Positions 53,984 to 63,094 of a DNA stretch of 64,000 bases are shown here, in pieces. The notes beneath the pieces were generated by a model. The model was not told the origin of the DNA, searched no databases, and saw nothing but the letters and a program-made list of their open reading frames with translations. The position numbers and the translations under genes were made by a program. Within the stretch, counting starts at the first letter, position 1; each line of letters begins with the position of its first letter. This stretch comes from an uncultured Eubacterium sp. (lineage in GTDB: Bacteria > Bacillota > Clostridia > Peptostreptococcales > Anaerovoracaceae): the NCBI GenBank assembly GCA_900543485.1, contig UQRM01000008.1, forward strand, positions 1-64,000, given 5' to 3'.

Positions 53984-54602
53984 AAGGATTGTTACCTTTC
54001 TCGAATCCTATAGTAGTAGCCCCCATGTGGCCCGGAAGTACGGCCGTATCATCCGGGAGCACAAACAGCTTGCTGTGAATGGCGTCCGCCAGCTGCTGGA
54101 AAGAGCCTCCCGGGAAATCCGTCCTGCCTATGGACTGGCGGAACAGAGTGTCGCCGCTGAACAGGATGTTTTCCGATGCCACATATATGCACATCCCACC
54201 CGGAGTATGGCCCGGAGTATGGAAGAACTTGAGCTTCAGATCTCCTACCTCCAGCTCATCACCGTCCTTCACCCAGATGTCGGCTTTCACAGTCTGCGGT
54301 GATCCGAACATAGTGCTCTGATTGAGGCGCGCATCCTCCAGCATCGGCTTTTCCGCTTCGTCAGCTACGACCTTGGCCTGCGGGAAATCATCAAGATGAT
54401 CGTTGACTCCACATATGTGATCCGAATGACCGTGGGTGAGTATAATGTACTTTATGTCAACTCCATCCTCTCTGACTTTTTCTGTCAGCTTGGGATTGTA
54501 TCCGCCCGGGTCTACGATGAACCCTTTCCCGGTACTTTCATCTACCGCCAGATATGTGTTTACACCCAATGCTCCGCTGGGCATGCACGTTACTTTCATC
54601 AT
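53976..54602 (-). CDS. MBL-fold metallo-hydrolase (glyoxalase II-like)
   Basis: 208-residue metallo-beta-lactamase-fold hydrolase. The metal motif THGHSDHICG (near residue 56), later GHTPGGMCIY, FSGDTLFRQSIGRTD and LPGHMGATT supply all ligands. The C-terminal hydroxyacylglutathione domain is missing, as in the YcbL subfamily. Substrate unknown. Conserved neighbour of hemZ and dtd in clostridia. Confidence 0.93.
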   Translation of the reverse strand: MMKVTCMPSGALGVNTYLAVDESTGKGFIVDPGGYNPKLTEKVREDGVDIKYIILTHGHSDHICGVNDHLDDFPQAKVVADEAEKPMLEDARLNQSTMFGSPQTVKADIWVKDGDELEVGDLKLKFFHTPGHTPGGMCIYVASENILFSGDTLFRQSIGRTDFPGGSFQQLADAIHSKLFVLPDDTAVLPGHMGATTIGFEKGNNPFV

Positions 54603-54634
54603 TTTCTCCGTCTCCTCTCCGTCTTTTCCGTCTC

Positions 54635-55084
54635 TTAAAAATTCCTGCGACTGTCCAGCAGGATAGTTACAGGGCCGTCGTTGTATATCTCCACCAGCAT
54701 TTCGGCCCGGAACACGCCTTCTTCAACGTGGATATCCTGAGCTCGCAGCTTCTCTATCACTGTCCTGTAAAGAGCATCAGCTTCTTCCGGCGCTGCCGCC
54801 CTGGAGAATCCGGGACGTCTGCCCTTCCTAGCATCCCCCAGCAGCGTGAACTGAGATACAGCAAGTACGCTGCCGCCGACGTCCTTCACCGACAGGTTCA
54901 ATTTACCCTTTTCATCCTCGAATATACGCAGTCCGGCCACTTTGTCGGCGATGTACGAAGCATCCTGCTCCCCGTCGCCTTCCTCTACACCGATCAGGAC
55001 CATCAGTCCTTTTCCTATCTCTCCCGTGACTTTTTCGCCTACCGTCACGCGACTCTCTCTCACTCTCTGTACTACTGCTCTCAT
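54635..55084 (-). CDS. dtd: D-aminoacyl-tRNA deacylase
   Basis: 149-residue proofreading enzyme that removes D-amino acids and glycine from mischarged tRNA. The start [15 protein letters not shown] and the active-site motifs [20 protein letters not shown] and the C-terminal [11 protein letters not shown] are diagnostic. The ATG overlaps the relA stop (ATGA). The longer upstream frame would add 18 residues that run back into relA. Confidence 0.97.
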   Translation of the reverse strand: MRAVVQRVRESRVTVGEKVTGEIGKGLMVLIGVEEGDGEQDASYIADKVAGLRIFEDEKGKLNLSVKDVGGSVLAVSQFTLLGDARKGRRPGFSRAAAPEEADALYRTVIEKLRAQDIHVEEGVFRAEMLVEIYNDGPVTILLDSRRNF

Positions 55085-57291
55085 GTGCTGGTCCTGTATG
55101 CCTCCAGTATGCCGGGTATCCCTTTGAGGGAACGGCATATTTTCTCCATCTGCTCCTTGTTCTTTATGGACAGGGTGAGATTTATCTTCACCGTTTCGTC
55201 CTTGTCAGCCCTGGCGTTGAGACCTGATATGCGGACATCCATATCTTCGCATATCTTGGAGATGCTGGAAAGCATGCTCTTCTGATCCTTGGCCGTTATA
55301 CTTATCTCCGCGTCGAAAGACTTGTCCTCAAGCTGTTTGGCCCATCTCACATCTATGAATCTGGCCTTGTCCTCCGGAGACAGGGATTTCAGATTGTCAC
55401 AGTCCTTCCTGTGGACTGATATACCTCGTCCCTTGGTGATGAAGCCGACGATATCGTCTCCGGGAACAGGATTACAGCATCTGGCTATCCGTATCATCAG
55501 ATTGTCCACTCCTTCGACGATGACACCGGAGTCGTCCTCTTTTTTCCTGTGGGCCGCCGCCTGCGCTGCCCTCTTCTGAGTCTTTTCACTTATCTCGTTG
55601 AGATTGTCCAGCAGGCTCTTTTCCTTCGCTGCCTCTTCTTCCTTTTCCTCGGCTTCATACTTCAGCAGCAGATTCAGCAGTTTGCTCTGTATCGTGCCTG
55701 CGTTGGCCAGCTGGTTGTACAATTCGTCGCTGGTCTTGTATCCCAGCTCCTTGATGGCTCTGCTGACGAAGGAGTTCTTCAACAGCTCCCTCGGGTCGTG
55801 GCCTTTTCTTCTTACATATTTATCTATCTGATCTTTGCCCCGATCGATGACGTCGGTCTTGTTCTCTTTCTTGAGCCACTGCCTGATCTTGTTCCTGGCG
55901 GAACTGCTCTTGGCCATCTTGAGCCAGTCGATGCTAGGACCGGCTGCGTTAGGCGATGTGACTATTTCCACGATATTGCCGTTTTCCAGCTTGTGATCTA
56001 TAGGGACCATCTTTCCGTTGACTTTGGCGCCTACGCATTTAGCGCCTACGTCAGAATGTATCTTGAAGGCGAAATCCAGCGGCGTCGATTCGGCCGGAAG
56101 CTCGATGACATCTCCCTGCGGTGTGAAAACGAACACCTGCCCGGAGAACAGATCCATCTTGAGTGACTCCATGAATTCCTTCGGGTCGTTGACGTCTTTC
56201 TGCCACTCCAGCGCCTGCCTCAGCCACGACAGCTTCACCTCCTCCGTATCGGATTTGATGCCCTCCTTGTATTTCCAGTGTGCCGCGATACCGTACTCGG
56301 CTATCCTGTGCATCTCGTAAGTCCTTATCTGGATCTCGAAAGGCTTGCCGCCATCACTTATTACCGTGGTATGGAGGGACTGGTACATGTTTGGCTTCGG
56401 CATGGCGATGTAGTCCTTGAACCTCCCAGGTATAGGGGTCCACATAGTATGGACCATCCCCAGCACAGCATAGCAGTCTCTCACAGTCTCAACGATGACT
56501 CTTACCGCCATCAGATCGAAGATCTCGTCCAGGTTTTTGTGCTGGTACTTCATCTTCTTGTATATGCTGTAGAAATGCTTGGATCTTCCGTATATGTCGT
56601 ACTTTATCCCTATCTCGTCCAGAGACTTCCTTATCTCCTCCACTACAGTCTCGATGGATTTTTCGCGTTCTTCCTTGCGCTCGTTGACCTGTTCCGCCAG
56701 ATCGTAGTAAGCCTCGGGTTCCAGGAACTTGAGGGCGATATCCTCCAGCTCCATCTTCATGGCGTATATACCCAGTCTGGCTGCCAGAGGAGCGTATATG
56801 TCCAGAGTCTCCCTGCACTTTTCTATTATCTTGTCGTGGGTCATATAGTTGATGGTCCTCAGGTTATGGAGCCTGTCCGAAAGCTTTATTATCAACACCC
56901 TTATATCCTTGGACATGGCCAGGAACATCTTTCTCAGATTTTCGGCCTGACGTTCCTCCTTGCTCTTGAACTTGAGGGAACCCAGCTTGGTCACGCCGTC
57001 TACCAGCAGCCCCACTTCTTCGCCGAATTCAGATACCAGCTGTTCTTCGGTATATTCCGTATCCTCCACCACGTCGTGAAGGAGTCCTGCTATTATGGTC
57101 TCCTCGTCCATTCCCAGATCAGCCAGTATCTCCGCCACCGCCATAGGGTGTATCAGATAAGGTTCTCCCGACTTTCGCAGCTGTCCGCGGTGCATCTCCT
57201 CAGCCACATCATAAGCTCTCCCTATCAGCTCGATATCATAGTGTGGATTGAATTGTAAAATAGTATCCAGAAATTCACTTCTCTTCTTCAT
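55081..57291 (-). CDS. relA: RelA/SpoT family (p)ppGpp synthetase/hydrolase
   Basis: 736-residue bifunctional Rel of Bacillota. The HD hydrolase domain (about residues 45-195) keeps [10 protein letters not shown], the synthetase domain (about 240-350) has YQSLHTTVI and [10 protein letters not shown], followed by TGS ([22 protein letters not shown]), a helical/zinc-finger region ([11 protein letters not shown]) and an ACT domain at the C-terminus. Both activities are predicted intact. It starts 15 bases after secDF. Confidence 0.97.
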   Translation of the reverse strand: MKKRSEFLDTILQFNPHYDIELIGRAYDVAEEMHRGQLRKSGEPYLIHPMAVAEILADLGMDEETIIAGLLHDVVEDTEYTEEQLVSEFGEEVGLLVDGVTKLGSLKFKSKEERQAENLRKMFLAMSKDIRVLIIKLSDRLHNLRTINYMTHDKIIEKCRETLDIYAPLAARLGIYAMKMELEDIALKFLEPEAYYDLAEQVNERKEEREKSIETVVEEIRKSLDEIGIKYDIYGRSKHFYSIYKKMKYQHKNLDEIFDLMAVRVIVETVRDCYAVLGMVHTMWTPIPGRFKDYIAMPKPNMYQSLHTTVISDGGKPFEIQIRTYEMHRIAEYGIAAHWKYKEGIKSDTEEVKLSWLRQALEWQKDVNDPKEFMESLKMDLFSGQVFVFTPQGDVIELPAESTPLDFAFKIHSDVGAKCVGAKVNGKMVPIDHKLENGNIVEIVTSPNAAGPSIDWLKMAKSSSARNKIRQWLKKENKTDVIDRGKDQIDKYVRRKGHDPRELLKNSFVSRAIKELGYKTSDELYNQLANAGTIQSKLLNLLLKYEAEEKEEEAAKEKSLLDNLNEISEKTQKRAAQAAAHRKKEDDSGVIVEGVDNLMIRIARCCNPVPGDDIVGFITKGRGISVHRKDCDNLKSLSPEDKARFIDVRWAKQLEDKSFDAEISITAKDQKSMLSSISKICEDMDVRISGLNARADKDETVKINLTLSIKNKEQMEKICRSLKGIPGILEAYRTST

Positions 57292-57306
57292 TCCAGTGGT
57301 CGACCT

Positions 57307-59802
57307 TTACCTCTTATTTCCTTTCACATATCTCTTTGAACGCTTTGCGTTCTTCTCCTTCTTCGCAGCCTCTTCCGCCGGGCTGGCCGGCTTTTTCTCT
57401 TCTGACTTTTCTTCCTTTTTCTCGTCTTTTCCGCCGGACTCATCCTCTTGCCGCTGATCGTCCGCCGCAGGCGTCTCCGTCACGTCCGGTGTCTCTGGAA
57501 CCTCAGACGCTTCAGTGACTTCGGAGGATGATCCTGATACTTCCGGTTCTTCAGGCGTTTCAGGCAACGCTTTCTTTTCCTCTTTCTCTGTCCTGTGCGC
57601 TTTCTTCTTCCCGGCCTTCACATGCTTTTCATAATCTGACAGCTTTCCTGCCCGCGAAAAACTGTAATACAACGGACTGCATATCCCGATGGACGAATAA
57701 GCACCGGCTATGATCCCTACCATAAGCGGCAGGACGAACTCTCTTATAGCCTCCCCGGCCATTATCAGCAGCGGCACCATCACGATGAGGGTAGTAGCCG
57801 ATGTCATCAGAGATCTTCCCAGGGTCTGAGTTATGCTCCTGTCGATGAGCGCTTCCATGGTCCCTTTTTTCGCGTATTTGATATTTTCTCTTATCCTGTC
57901 GAATATTACGATAGTATCGTTTATAGAATATCCTAATACAGTCAGGATACCGGCGATGAACGGATTATCTATAGTGACGTTGAAGATGGCGTAGAAAGCT
58001 ATCACTATCAGCACGTCATGGAGCACGCCCAGCAAGGCAGCGCCGCCAAAGCTCCACTGAGAGAATCGTATCCTTATATATATGAGCATACATACCGATG
58101 CCAGCGCTACGGCCAGTATGGCGTTGTTTCTCAGATCCTTGCCCACCGACGGTCCGAAGAGCTCTTCAGATATGACATTCTCATCTGTCGTTCCGAAAGC
58201 TTCATTGATAGAAGCGATCACCTCGGCCCGCTCATCACTTCCCAGAGACTCGATAGTCCTGATTATTATCTGCTGGTTACCTTCGCCTGAATATATGATC
58301 TCCGGATCCAGATCGTAATCAGCGATGGCGTCCTGCACCTCGGATATAGCCACTTCTTTGCCCATATCCATCTGTATCATGGTTCCACCGGTAAAGTCGA
58401 TACCGTAATTGAGACCTCTTACCAGCCCGCATACCAGTCCGGCCACCAGTATCACTACAGAAATAGAATAATATATCTTCTTATATCTCATGAAGTGCAG
58501 CTCCTTCTTGAATGAGAAGGTAGCCTTGCCGGTCTTCCTGATACCGAAAAACGCCTTGCTGCCGGTCCGCTTTCCATCAGCCAGCAGGCTCACGTACAGC
58601 TGAGTAACGACTACCGCTGTGAATATGCTTACGACGATACCTATCATGAAGGTCCACGCGAATCCCCGAACAGAGCTGGTCCCTATTTCGTACAGGATTA
58701 TTGCGGCTATGAGAGTAGTCACCTGAGAGTCGATGACGGTGCTCAGCGCTCTCTTGAAGCCTGCCTGTACTGCCGAACGCACTGTTTTGCCGTTTTCAAT
58801 TTCCTCTCTTATCCTGGAGAAGATCACTACATTGGCGTCTACCGCCATACCTACCGACAGGATTATACCGGCTATGCCCGGCAGCGTCAGTACGCTTCCC
58901 ATGGCGGCCATGACATTGAGCACGATTATCACATAAAACATCAGTGCCAGGTCAGCTATCAGGCCGAGTCCTCTGTAAGCCACCACCATCAATATCAATA
59001 CGGCGGCCAGACCTATGAGCCCGGCATATACGGCCATTTCAAGGGCATTGTATCCTATCTCCGCCGACTGTACAGATGAATTGACCTCGTGGAGCTCCAG
59101 CGGCAGCGCCCCGCCTCTGATGAGGGCTGCCAGGTTGGACGCCTCCTCCTGAGTGAAATTTCCTGTTATGCTGCACTGCCCTCCGCTTATAGGTTCGTTT
59201 ACCTGAGGATATGAGATTATCTGTCCATCCAGTATTATCACGATAGAATCGTCAGGGACACCTTCTATAGTCGATGTGACCTCTCCGTTATATGCGGCCT
59301 GAGTAGCCTGATAAAAGAGATCCGCGCCGTCGCTGTCAAACTCCAGCGCCACCGCATATCCGGCATGTTCGCTGTCCATCGTTGCCGACGCATCCTTTAC
59401 GTTGCTGCCATCGAGGACCACAGTACCGTCAGCAAGAGCGAACTGAAGCTGAGCGGTCCTGCCTATCTGGTCTATAGCCTCCTGAGAATCCTTGGCCCCC
59501 GGAAGCTCTACTCTTATCCTGTTTTCTCCCTCTATAGTAACGACAGGCTCAGCCAGACCCATCTGGTTGACTCGTTCCTCTATTACCGCCTGAGTCTCTT
59601 CCATAGCACTGCGAAGTTCATCGCCCGTAAGCTCTGTGTCTGCCTCAAGCACCACATAAACTCCGCCTTCGATATCAAGACCCAGTTTGATCCTGTCGTT
59701 TATAGGCTCCACAGGACCAACACCGAAAAGTGTGACGTACCATCCCCCTATGATGATGATCAAAAATAATACTGCTAAAACCTTTTTCAACTTGTACTTC
59801 AT
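57307..59802 (-). CDS. secDF: SecDF fused protein-export factor
   Basis: 831-residue fusion of SecD and SecF that uses the proton or sodium gradient to help SecYEG export. SecD half: first helix, periplasmic P1 domain (RIKLGLDIEGGVYVVLEAD) and five helices with GMAVDANVVIFSRIREE; SecF half: GLNYGIDFTGGTMIQ, then GYSINDTIVIFDRIREN. The last 95 or so residues are a low-complexity Lys/Glu/Pro tail (for example KKAHRTEKEEKKALPETPEEP) not found in most SecDF. It heads the long gene run down to ylbF. Confidence 0.95.
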   Translation of the reverse strand: MKYKLKKVLAVLFLIIIIGGWYVTLFGVGPVEPINDRIKLGLDIEGGVYVVLEADTELTGDELRSAMEETQAVIEERVNQMGLAEPVVTIEGENRIRVELPGAKDSQEAIDQIGRTAQLQFALADGTVVLDGSNVKDASATMDSEHAGYAVALEFDSDGADLFYQATQAAYNGEVTSTIEGVPDDSIVIILDGQIISYPQVNEPISGGQCSITGNFTQEEASNLAALIRGGALPLELHEVNSSVQSAEIGYNALEMAVYAGLIGLAAVLILMVVAYRGLGLIADLALMFYVIIVLNVMAAMGSVLTLPGIAGIILSVGMAVDANVVIFSRIREEIENGKTVRSAVQAGFKRALSTVIDSQVTTLIAAIILYEIGTSSVRGFAWTFMIGIVVSIFTAVVVTQLYVSLLADGKRTGSKAFFGIRKTGKATFSFKKELHFMRYKKIYYSISVVILVAGLVCGLVRGLNYGIDFTGGTMIQMDMGKEVAISEVQDAIADYDLDPEIIYSGEGNQQIIIRTIESLGSDERAEVIASINEAFGTTDENVISEELFGPSVGKDLRNNAILAVALASVCMLIYIRIRFSQWSFGGAALLGVLHDVLIVIAFYAIFNVTIDNPFIAGILTVLGYSINDTIVIFDRIRENIKYAKKGTMEALIDRSITQTLGRSLMTSATTLIVMVPLLIMAGEAIREFVLPLMVGIIAGAYSSIGICSPLYYSFSRAGKLSDYEKHVKAGKKKAHRTEKEEKKALPETPEEPEVSGSSSEVTEASEVPETPDVTETPAADDQRQEDESGGKDEKKEEKSEEKKPASPAEEAAKKEKNAKRSKRYVKGNKR

Positions 59803-59866
59803 CTGATCCTCCGGCTATGATTTATTTTAAACAGACCGTAATAATCCATTTAATCATACTGTTTAT

Positions 59867-59895
59867 AGTTTACTACTTTTTGGACACGTAAACAA
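59867..59895 (-). promoter_or_regulatory. Possible sigma-A promoter of secDF
   Basis: TTGTTT (59890-59895), a 17-base spacer and TAAACT (59867-59872), 64 bases before the secDF start. Both hexamers deviate from consensus, so confidence is moderate. Confidence 0.45.
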
Positions 59896-59915
59896 GGAAA
59901 TTCCGCTTATTTTCT

Positions 59916-60281
59916 CTATTTACTGAGGTTTACCCCAAAGGCCCCGCCCAACGAACCAAAAACCACAGGTATGATATAAAAAGCACTGAAACTGTCCATA
60001 CCAAAAGAGCCGGCGAACACTCCACCTACCAGCAGCAGTATTATCAGCACCAGGATTGCCGCCGCCGCGGCCCCTACGATCATTCCTCTTTTTCCTATTA
60101 TACCGCCTTCCATTGCGCCCGTCAGGAGCGACACAAGAGACAAAGCGGCCACCAGTCCCGCAAAAGTCCATGTCTCCGGAAACCCTGTGAATCTGATAAC
60201 CGCCGCCAGGATCAGACTCAGCGCCGCAAATGCGCACAAAGCCAGCACGTATACTTTCAGCGTCCTTCTCAATATTTCCAT
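59916..60281 (-). CDS. TIGR04086-type membrane protein
   Basis: 121 residues with four hydrophobic helices. The pattern (LTGAMEGGIIGKRGMIVGAAAAA, then GSLGGAFGVNLSK at the end) and its position between yajC and secDF match the clostridial family TIGR04086, related to YrzE. Function unknown. The ATG follows GGGAGGTGCATT. An overlapping frame at 59920-60288 has no support. Confidence 0.85.
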   Translation of the reverse strand: MEILRRTLKVYVLALCAFAALSLILAAVIRFTGFPETWTFAGLVAALSLVSLLTGAMEGGIIGKRGMIVGAAAAAILVLIILLLVGGVFAGSFGMDSFSAFYIIPVVFGSLGGAFGVNLSK

Positions 60282-60363
60282 AATGCACCTCCCGTAAAAT
60301 ATATGGCTCCTTTCAAGGCTTTATGCGCACGAAAGCTGCCCCTCTTCCCGCGCCGCGCTTTCC

Positions 60364-60402
60364 TTTACAGATATTTCGCGTTTTCTGCAAAATATCTGTA
60401 AA
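60364..60402. repeat. Perfect 13-bp inverted repeat
   Basis: TTTACAGATATTT (60364-60376) and AAATATCTGTAAA (60390-60402) around 13 bases. It lacks a T-run terminator tail on the minus strand, so it may be an operator-like site or element remnant. Confidence 0.55.
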
Positions 60403-60456
60403 AGCATGCGATGGCCTTCAAAAAAAGAAAATGCACCAACATCCATACGAAAAGAA

Positions 60457-60495
60457 GCTGCCGCACTAACAGTTATTTCCCGTTAATGCGGCAGC
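60457..60495 (-). terminator. Second hairpin after yajC
   Basis: 14-bp arms GCTGCCGCACTAAC/GTTAATGCGGCAGC with a single mismatch, an 11-base loop and TTCTTTTC following on the minus strand. Likely backup terminator. Confidence 0.6.
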
Positions 60496-60530
60496 CACCG
60501 GAATGGTCAGTATCACGTTACCCATATAAT

Positions 60531-60575
60531 AAAAAAGGCTGGCACCAACGACTTTCCGTGTCGATGCGACAGCCT
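60531..60575 (-). terminator. Terminator after yajC
   Basis: Long stem with AGGCTG and CGAC pairing blocks around internal mismatches, loop of about 7 bases, followed by TTTTTTATTAT on the minus strand; about 20 bases after the yajC stop. Confidence 0.8.
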
Positions 60576-60593
60576 AACGTGTATTCTGAAGCG

Positions 60594-61142
60594 TTATTTA
60601 TCTTCCTTTTTCTCTTCTTCCGCCTTTTCTTCTTCGGTCTCCGGAGCTTCGGCCTCGTCAGCATCGTCAGCATTGTCTGCGGCTTCGTCCGTCTCAGGAG
60701 CTTTAACCTCTTCGGCTTCCTCAGCTTCGACTTCTTCAGTCTCTGCCTTTTCTTCAGTTTCTTCGACTGGAGTGGCCTTCTTTATCCTTCTAGGCTTCTT
60801 CACAGGCTTCTTTTCTTCCTCAGCCTCTTCCACCTCATCAGGTTCTTCAGACCTCACCTTTGAAGCAGGCTTTCTGCTCTCTTCAACCACTCTCGAAACG
60901 GCCCAACGCATGATCTCGAATTTCACCTTGTCCGCTCCCACCTGGATAACGAGAGATTCTTCCTTGGTCTTTACGATCTTGCCGCAGATGCCGCCGATAG
61001 TGATGATCTCATCTCCTACCTGAACACCCTTTCTCATGGCATTGATCTCTTTCTCCCGCTTCTTCTGTGGTCTTATAAGCAAGAAATACATTATCGCCAG
61101 CAAGATGATTAAAGGCAATATCATCGTTAAAGTTCCACTCAT
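60594..61142 (-). CDS. yajC: Preprotein translocase subunit YajC with acidic tail
   Basis: 182 residues. The first 85 are a normal YajC: one helix (MILPLIILLAIMYFLLI), then RPQKKREKEINAMRKGVQVGDEIITIGGICGKI. After about residue 90 there is a long tail of Glu, Ala and Lys (EETEEKAETEEVEAEEAEE type) that roughly doubles the usual length. YajC binds SecDF; both partners carry low-complexity tails here. GGAGG lies 8 bases before the ATG. Confidence 0.95.
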   Translation of the reverse strand: MSGTLTMILPLIILLAIMYFLLIRPQKKREKEINAMRKGVQVGDEIITIGGICGKIVKTKEESLVIQVGADKVKFEIMRWAVSRVVEESRKPASKVRSEEPDEVEEAEEEKKPVKKPRRIKKATPVEETEEKAETEEVEAEEAEEVKAPETDEAADNADDADEAEAPETEEEKAEEEKKEDK

Positions 61143-61206
61143 TTAACGTTCCTCCTATTTGAGTTGTTCTAAAAATACTGGTTTATCCGAAACTATCCGA
61201 ATACAC

Positions 61207-61293
61207 TGGTGCCGGCGATGGGGGTCGAACCCATACGGTGTTGCCACCACGGGATTTTGAGTCCCGCACGTCTGCCAATTCCATCACGCCGGC
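61207..61293 (-). tRNA. tRNA-Leu (anticodon CAA)
   Basis: 87 bases including an encoded CCA. Acceptor stem GCCGGCG/CGCCGGC, anticodon loop CTCAAAA with anticodon CAA, a long variable arm (type II) and T loop TTCGACC. The last base before CCA is A. A consensus promoter ends 11 bases upstream. Confidence 0.97.
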
Positions 61294-61304
61294 ACATTGT
61301 GTTG

Positions 61305-61333
61305 ATTATATCATCATACGGATAATATTTCAA
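61305..61333 (-). promoter_or_regulatory. Sigma-A promoter of tRNA-Leu
   Basis: TTGAAA (61328-61333), a spacer of exactly 17 bases, TATAAT (61305-61310); the tRNA begins 11 bases downstream. yajC may be read from the same promoter, since no terminator separates them. Confidence 0.9.
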
Positions 61334-61406
61334 GAGCTTCGATTCGAAATTTTTCGAGATGTTTCTTCTGAGAAACACCTTGCCGGTACTGTATCTGCCC
61401 GCATTA

Positions 61407-62207
61407 TCAGTCGTACTTTCGGAATTCCCACGAACTGCCGTTGAATACGTTGAGATCTACATATTTTTCACCGCCTGCTACATTTTCTGATTTTCCGTAG
61501 AAGGTATACTGACAAAAGGTCCATTCCCTGCCGTCATTAAGGCTTTCCGGTATATCATGGGCGCTTATCCAGATATCATAATCATCGTACCGGCCGGAGA
61601 TATATTCATCATATATGTATGTGTTGGTATATATTATGGGACGCATCCCGTAATGAGCCTCCAATTCCTGAAGGACAGTATCAAGGATCCTCCTCAGCTT
61701 TTTCTTTCCGGGGTGTACCTCAGTGTAGTCTCCGTAAAATTCCACATCTACCACAGGAGGCAGCATGCCCCATTTCTTGTCAACAGTCTCGATATAGTTT
61801 TCCGCCTGGCTCCTGCCGCTCGTATCGTAACTGAGAAAGTGGTATGCCCCTATCTTCATGCCTGTGCTGCTTGCCTCTTCCCAGTTATATTCAAACCGCT
61901 CGTCTACCAGGCTGCTCCCTTCAGTGGCCTTGATGAAAGCAAAGCTGTATCCCTCCTCTTCAAGCCCCTGCCAGTCGATTTCCAGCTGATACGATGAGAC
62001 ATCCACGCCCTTTACAGGATACGGTGTCTCTTCCGTCACATCATTTCCTGTGATGAAGAAATAAAAGTCCCGGGCAACCAGTGCCATTACCGCCATCACC
62101 ACTATAGCTGCGGCGATAATGATGAGGTTCATCTTCCTCTGGTTTCGTGATTTATTACGTTTTATTGTTCTTCTGTGTTTTCTCCTGTTTCGATGACTGG
62201 CATCCAT
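61407..62207 (-). CDS. GH25-family lysozyme, membrane-anchored
   Basis: About 266 residues. A very basic N-terminus (RKHRRTIKRNKSRNQRK) precedes one helix (LIIIAAAIVVMAVMALVA), acting as signal anchor, so the enzyme faces the outside. The GH25 barrel covers residues 65-265: GVDVSSYQLEIDW (first catalytic Asp), FIKATEGSS, GAYHFLSYDTSG and VVDVEFYGDY (Asp-x-Glu). It should cut the MurNAc-GlcNAc bond of peptidoglycan. The start at MDASHRN is preferred because CGGAG lies 5 bases upstream; an earlier ATG at 62222 has no such site. Confidence 0.93.
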   Translation of the reverse strand: MDASHRNRRKHRRTIKRNKSRNQRKMNLIIIAAAIVVMAVMALVARDFYFFITGNDVTEETPYPVKGVDVSSYQLEIDWQGLEEEGYSFAFIKATEGSSLVDERFEYNWEEASSTGMKIGAYHFLSYDTSGRSQAENYIETVDKKWGMLPPVVDVEFYGDYTEVHPGKKKLRRILDTVLQELEAHYGMRPIIYTNTYIYDEYISGRYDDYDIWISAHDIPESLNDGREWTFCQYTFYGKSENVAGGEKYVDLNVFNGSSWEFRKYD

Positions 62208-62249
62208 ATCTGCTCCGTACATGGCTTTACTGTATTACAACGATAATTC

Positions 62250-62278
62250 ATTATATATTCTATTTTCCGGCTTTTCAA
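62250..62278 (-). promoter_or_regulatory. Sigma-A promoter of the GH25 lysozyme gene
   Basis: TTGAAA (62273-62278), 17-base spacer, TATAAT (62250-62255), about 43 bases before the chosen start. Confidence 0.85.
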
Positions 62279-62314
62279 TAAACCGATGCCAATTATCACT
62301 CATTGTTCACATAT

Positions 62315-62346
62315 AAAAAAGACCGCGGGATGACGCCGCACGTCTT
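62315..62346 (-). terminator. Terminator after the DUF5684-like gene
   Basis: Arms AAGAC-GCGG and CCGC-GTCTT with small bulges and a 7-base loop, then TTTTTT on the minus strand, about 50 bases after the stop. Confidence 0.75.
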
Positions 62347-62394
62347 CCCACGATCCTTTCATGTCGGATCTGCGTTTCACAGATCTGACCTCCA

Positions 62395-62949
62395 TTATCT
62401 GTCCATAGGCTCCCTGTACCTGTAATTGGCTGCGCTATCATATCCCGAAAGCCGTTCCGTCCCGCCTCCCAGATATCTGGATGAGCCAAAAGCCAGTATC
62501 AGCAGGAATATCACGTTGAGGAATATGAGCCCAACGGTAAATCCAGCTCCGTGTCCGAAAGCTTTCGCGAGTTTGTTATAAAATATGATCTGCAATACCA
62601 GAGCAACGATAGCGCAGGCGACCAGCAGCAACACTCCTGCCATGAACATCCCGCTGCTGCCACTGTAAAAAGCCGCAACGATCCCATATATCACTATGAT
62701 ATACCCTATGACCGCCAATGCGCTGAGCACCAGCATGACGATGAATATGGCTACTTTCCAGAACAACTTATACATGACGTACATGTTGTAAAATGGGATT
62801 ATGGCCTTCCAGCCTTTCTCCCCTGCCTTGGCGAATATCCTCCACCATGCGATGATGCTCAGGATACCCACGATGCCAATGCTGATATAGTAGCCCGCTC
62901 CCAGGCCGGCATCATAATTGGCACTATAGTAATAGCTGTAATAATCCAT
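62395..62949 (-). CDS. DUF5684-like membrane protein
   Basis: 184 residues with about five hydrophobic helices. A Tyr-rich start (YYSYYYSANYDAG) precedes the conserved block AWWRIFAKAGEKGWKAIIPFYNMYVMYKLFWK, which is typical of DUF5684 and signal-peptidase-associated proteins. The C-terminal tail is soluble and Tyr/Arg-rich. Function unknown. GAGGAGGAGAAGAA precedes the ATG, and a consensus promoter lies upstream. Confidence 0.85.
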   Translation of the reverse strand: MDYYSYYYSANYDAGLGAGYYISIGIVGILSIIAWWRIFAKAGEKGWKAIIPFYNMYVMYKLFWKVAIFIVMLVLSALAVIGYIIVIYGIVAAFYSGSSGMFMAGVLLLVACAIVALVLQIIFYNKLAKAFGHGAGFTVGLIFLNVIFLLILAFGSSRYLGGGTERLSGYDSAANYRYREPMDR

Positions 62950-62992
62950 TTCTTCTCCTCCTCATACAATGTTAAACAAAACAAGTCAATTC

Positions 62993-63021
62993 ATTATACC
63001 TCATAGCCAGATTTCTTTCAA
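62993..63021 (-). promoter_or_regulatory. Sigma-A promoter of the DUF5684-like gene
   Basis: TTGAAA (63016-63021), 17-base spacer, TATAAT (62993-62998); the gene starts 44 bases downstream. The -35 box begins 6 bases after the permease terminator. Confidence 0.85.
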
Positions 63022-63026
63022 TTATG

Positions 63027-63064
63027 AAAAGAGCCGATCCCCCGACGATGCAGGGACTCGGCTC
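63027..63064 (-). terminator. Terminator after the APC permease gene
   Basis: Arms GAGCCGAGTCCC/GGGATCGGCTC with one mismatch, about 11-base loop, TTTTC tail on the minus strand, 30 bases past the stop. Confidence 0.8.
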
Positions 63065-63094
63065 CTTTCTATAGTCTCAGGTCTTATTTGCGTA

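Larger units (their letters stand above)
60282..60593. other. Intergenic region between yajC and TIGR04086 gene
   Basis: 312 bases without a gene. It contains three successive hairpins: a terminator directly after yajC (60531-60575), a second strong stem (60457-60495) and a perfect 13-bp palindrome (60364-60402). No small Cys-rich SCIFF peptide frame is found. Confidence 0.6.

Noticed and set aside
59920..60288. 122-residue frame overlapping the TIGR04086 gene
   Set aside because: Gly/Arg-rich shadow; the alternative frame gives clear membrane helices and the right neighbourhood.
61360..61377. TGTTTCT/AGAAACA hairpin after the GH25 gene
   Set aside because: AT-rich 7-bp stem without a T tail; too weak to call a terminator.
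61193..61378. Small minus-strand frame across tRNA-Leu
   Set aside because: It spans the whole tRNA and its promoter; an artefact of the tRNA sequence.
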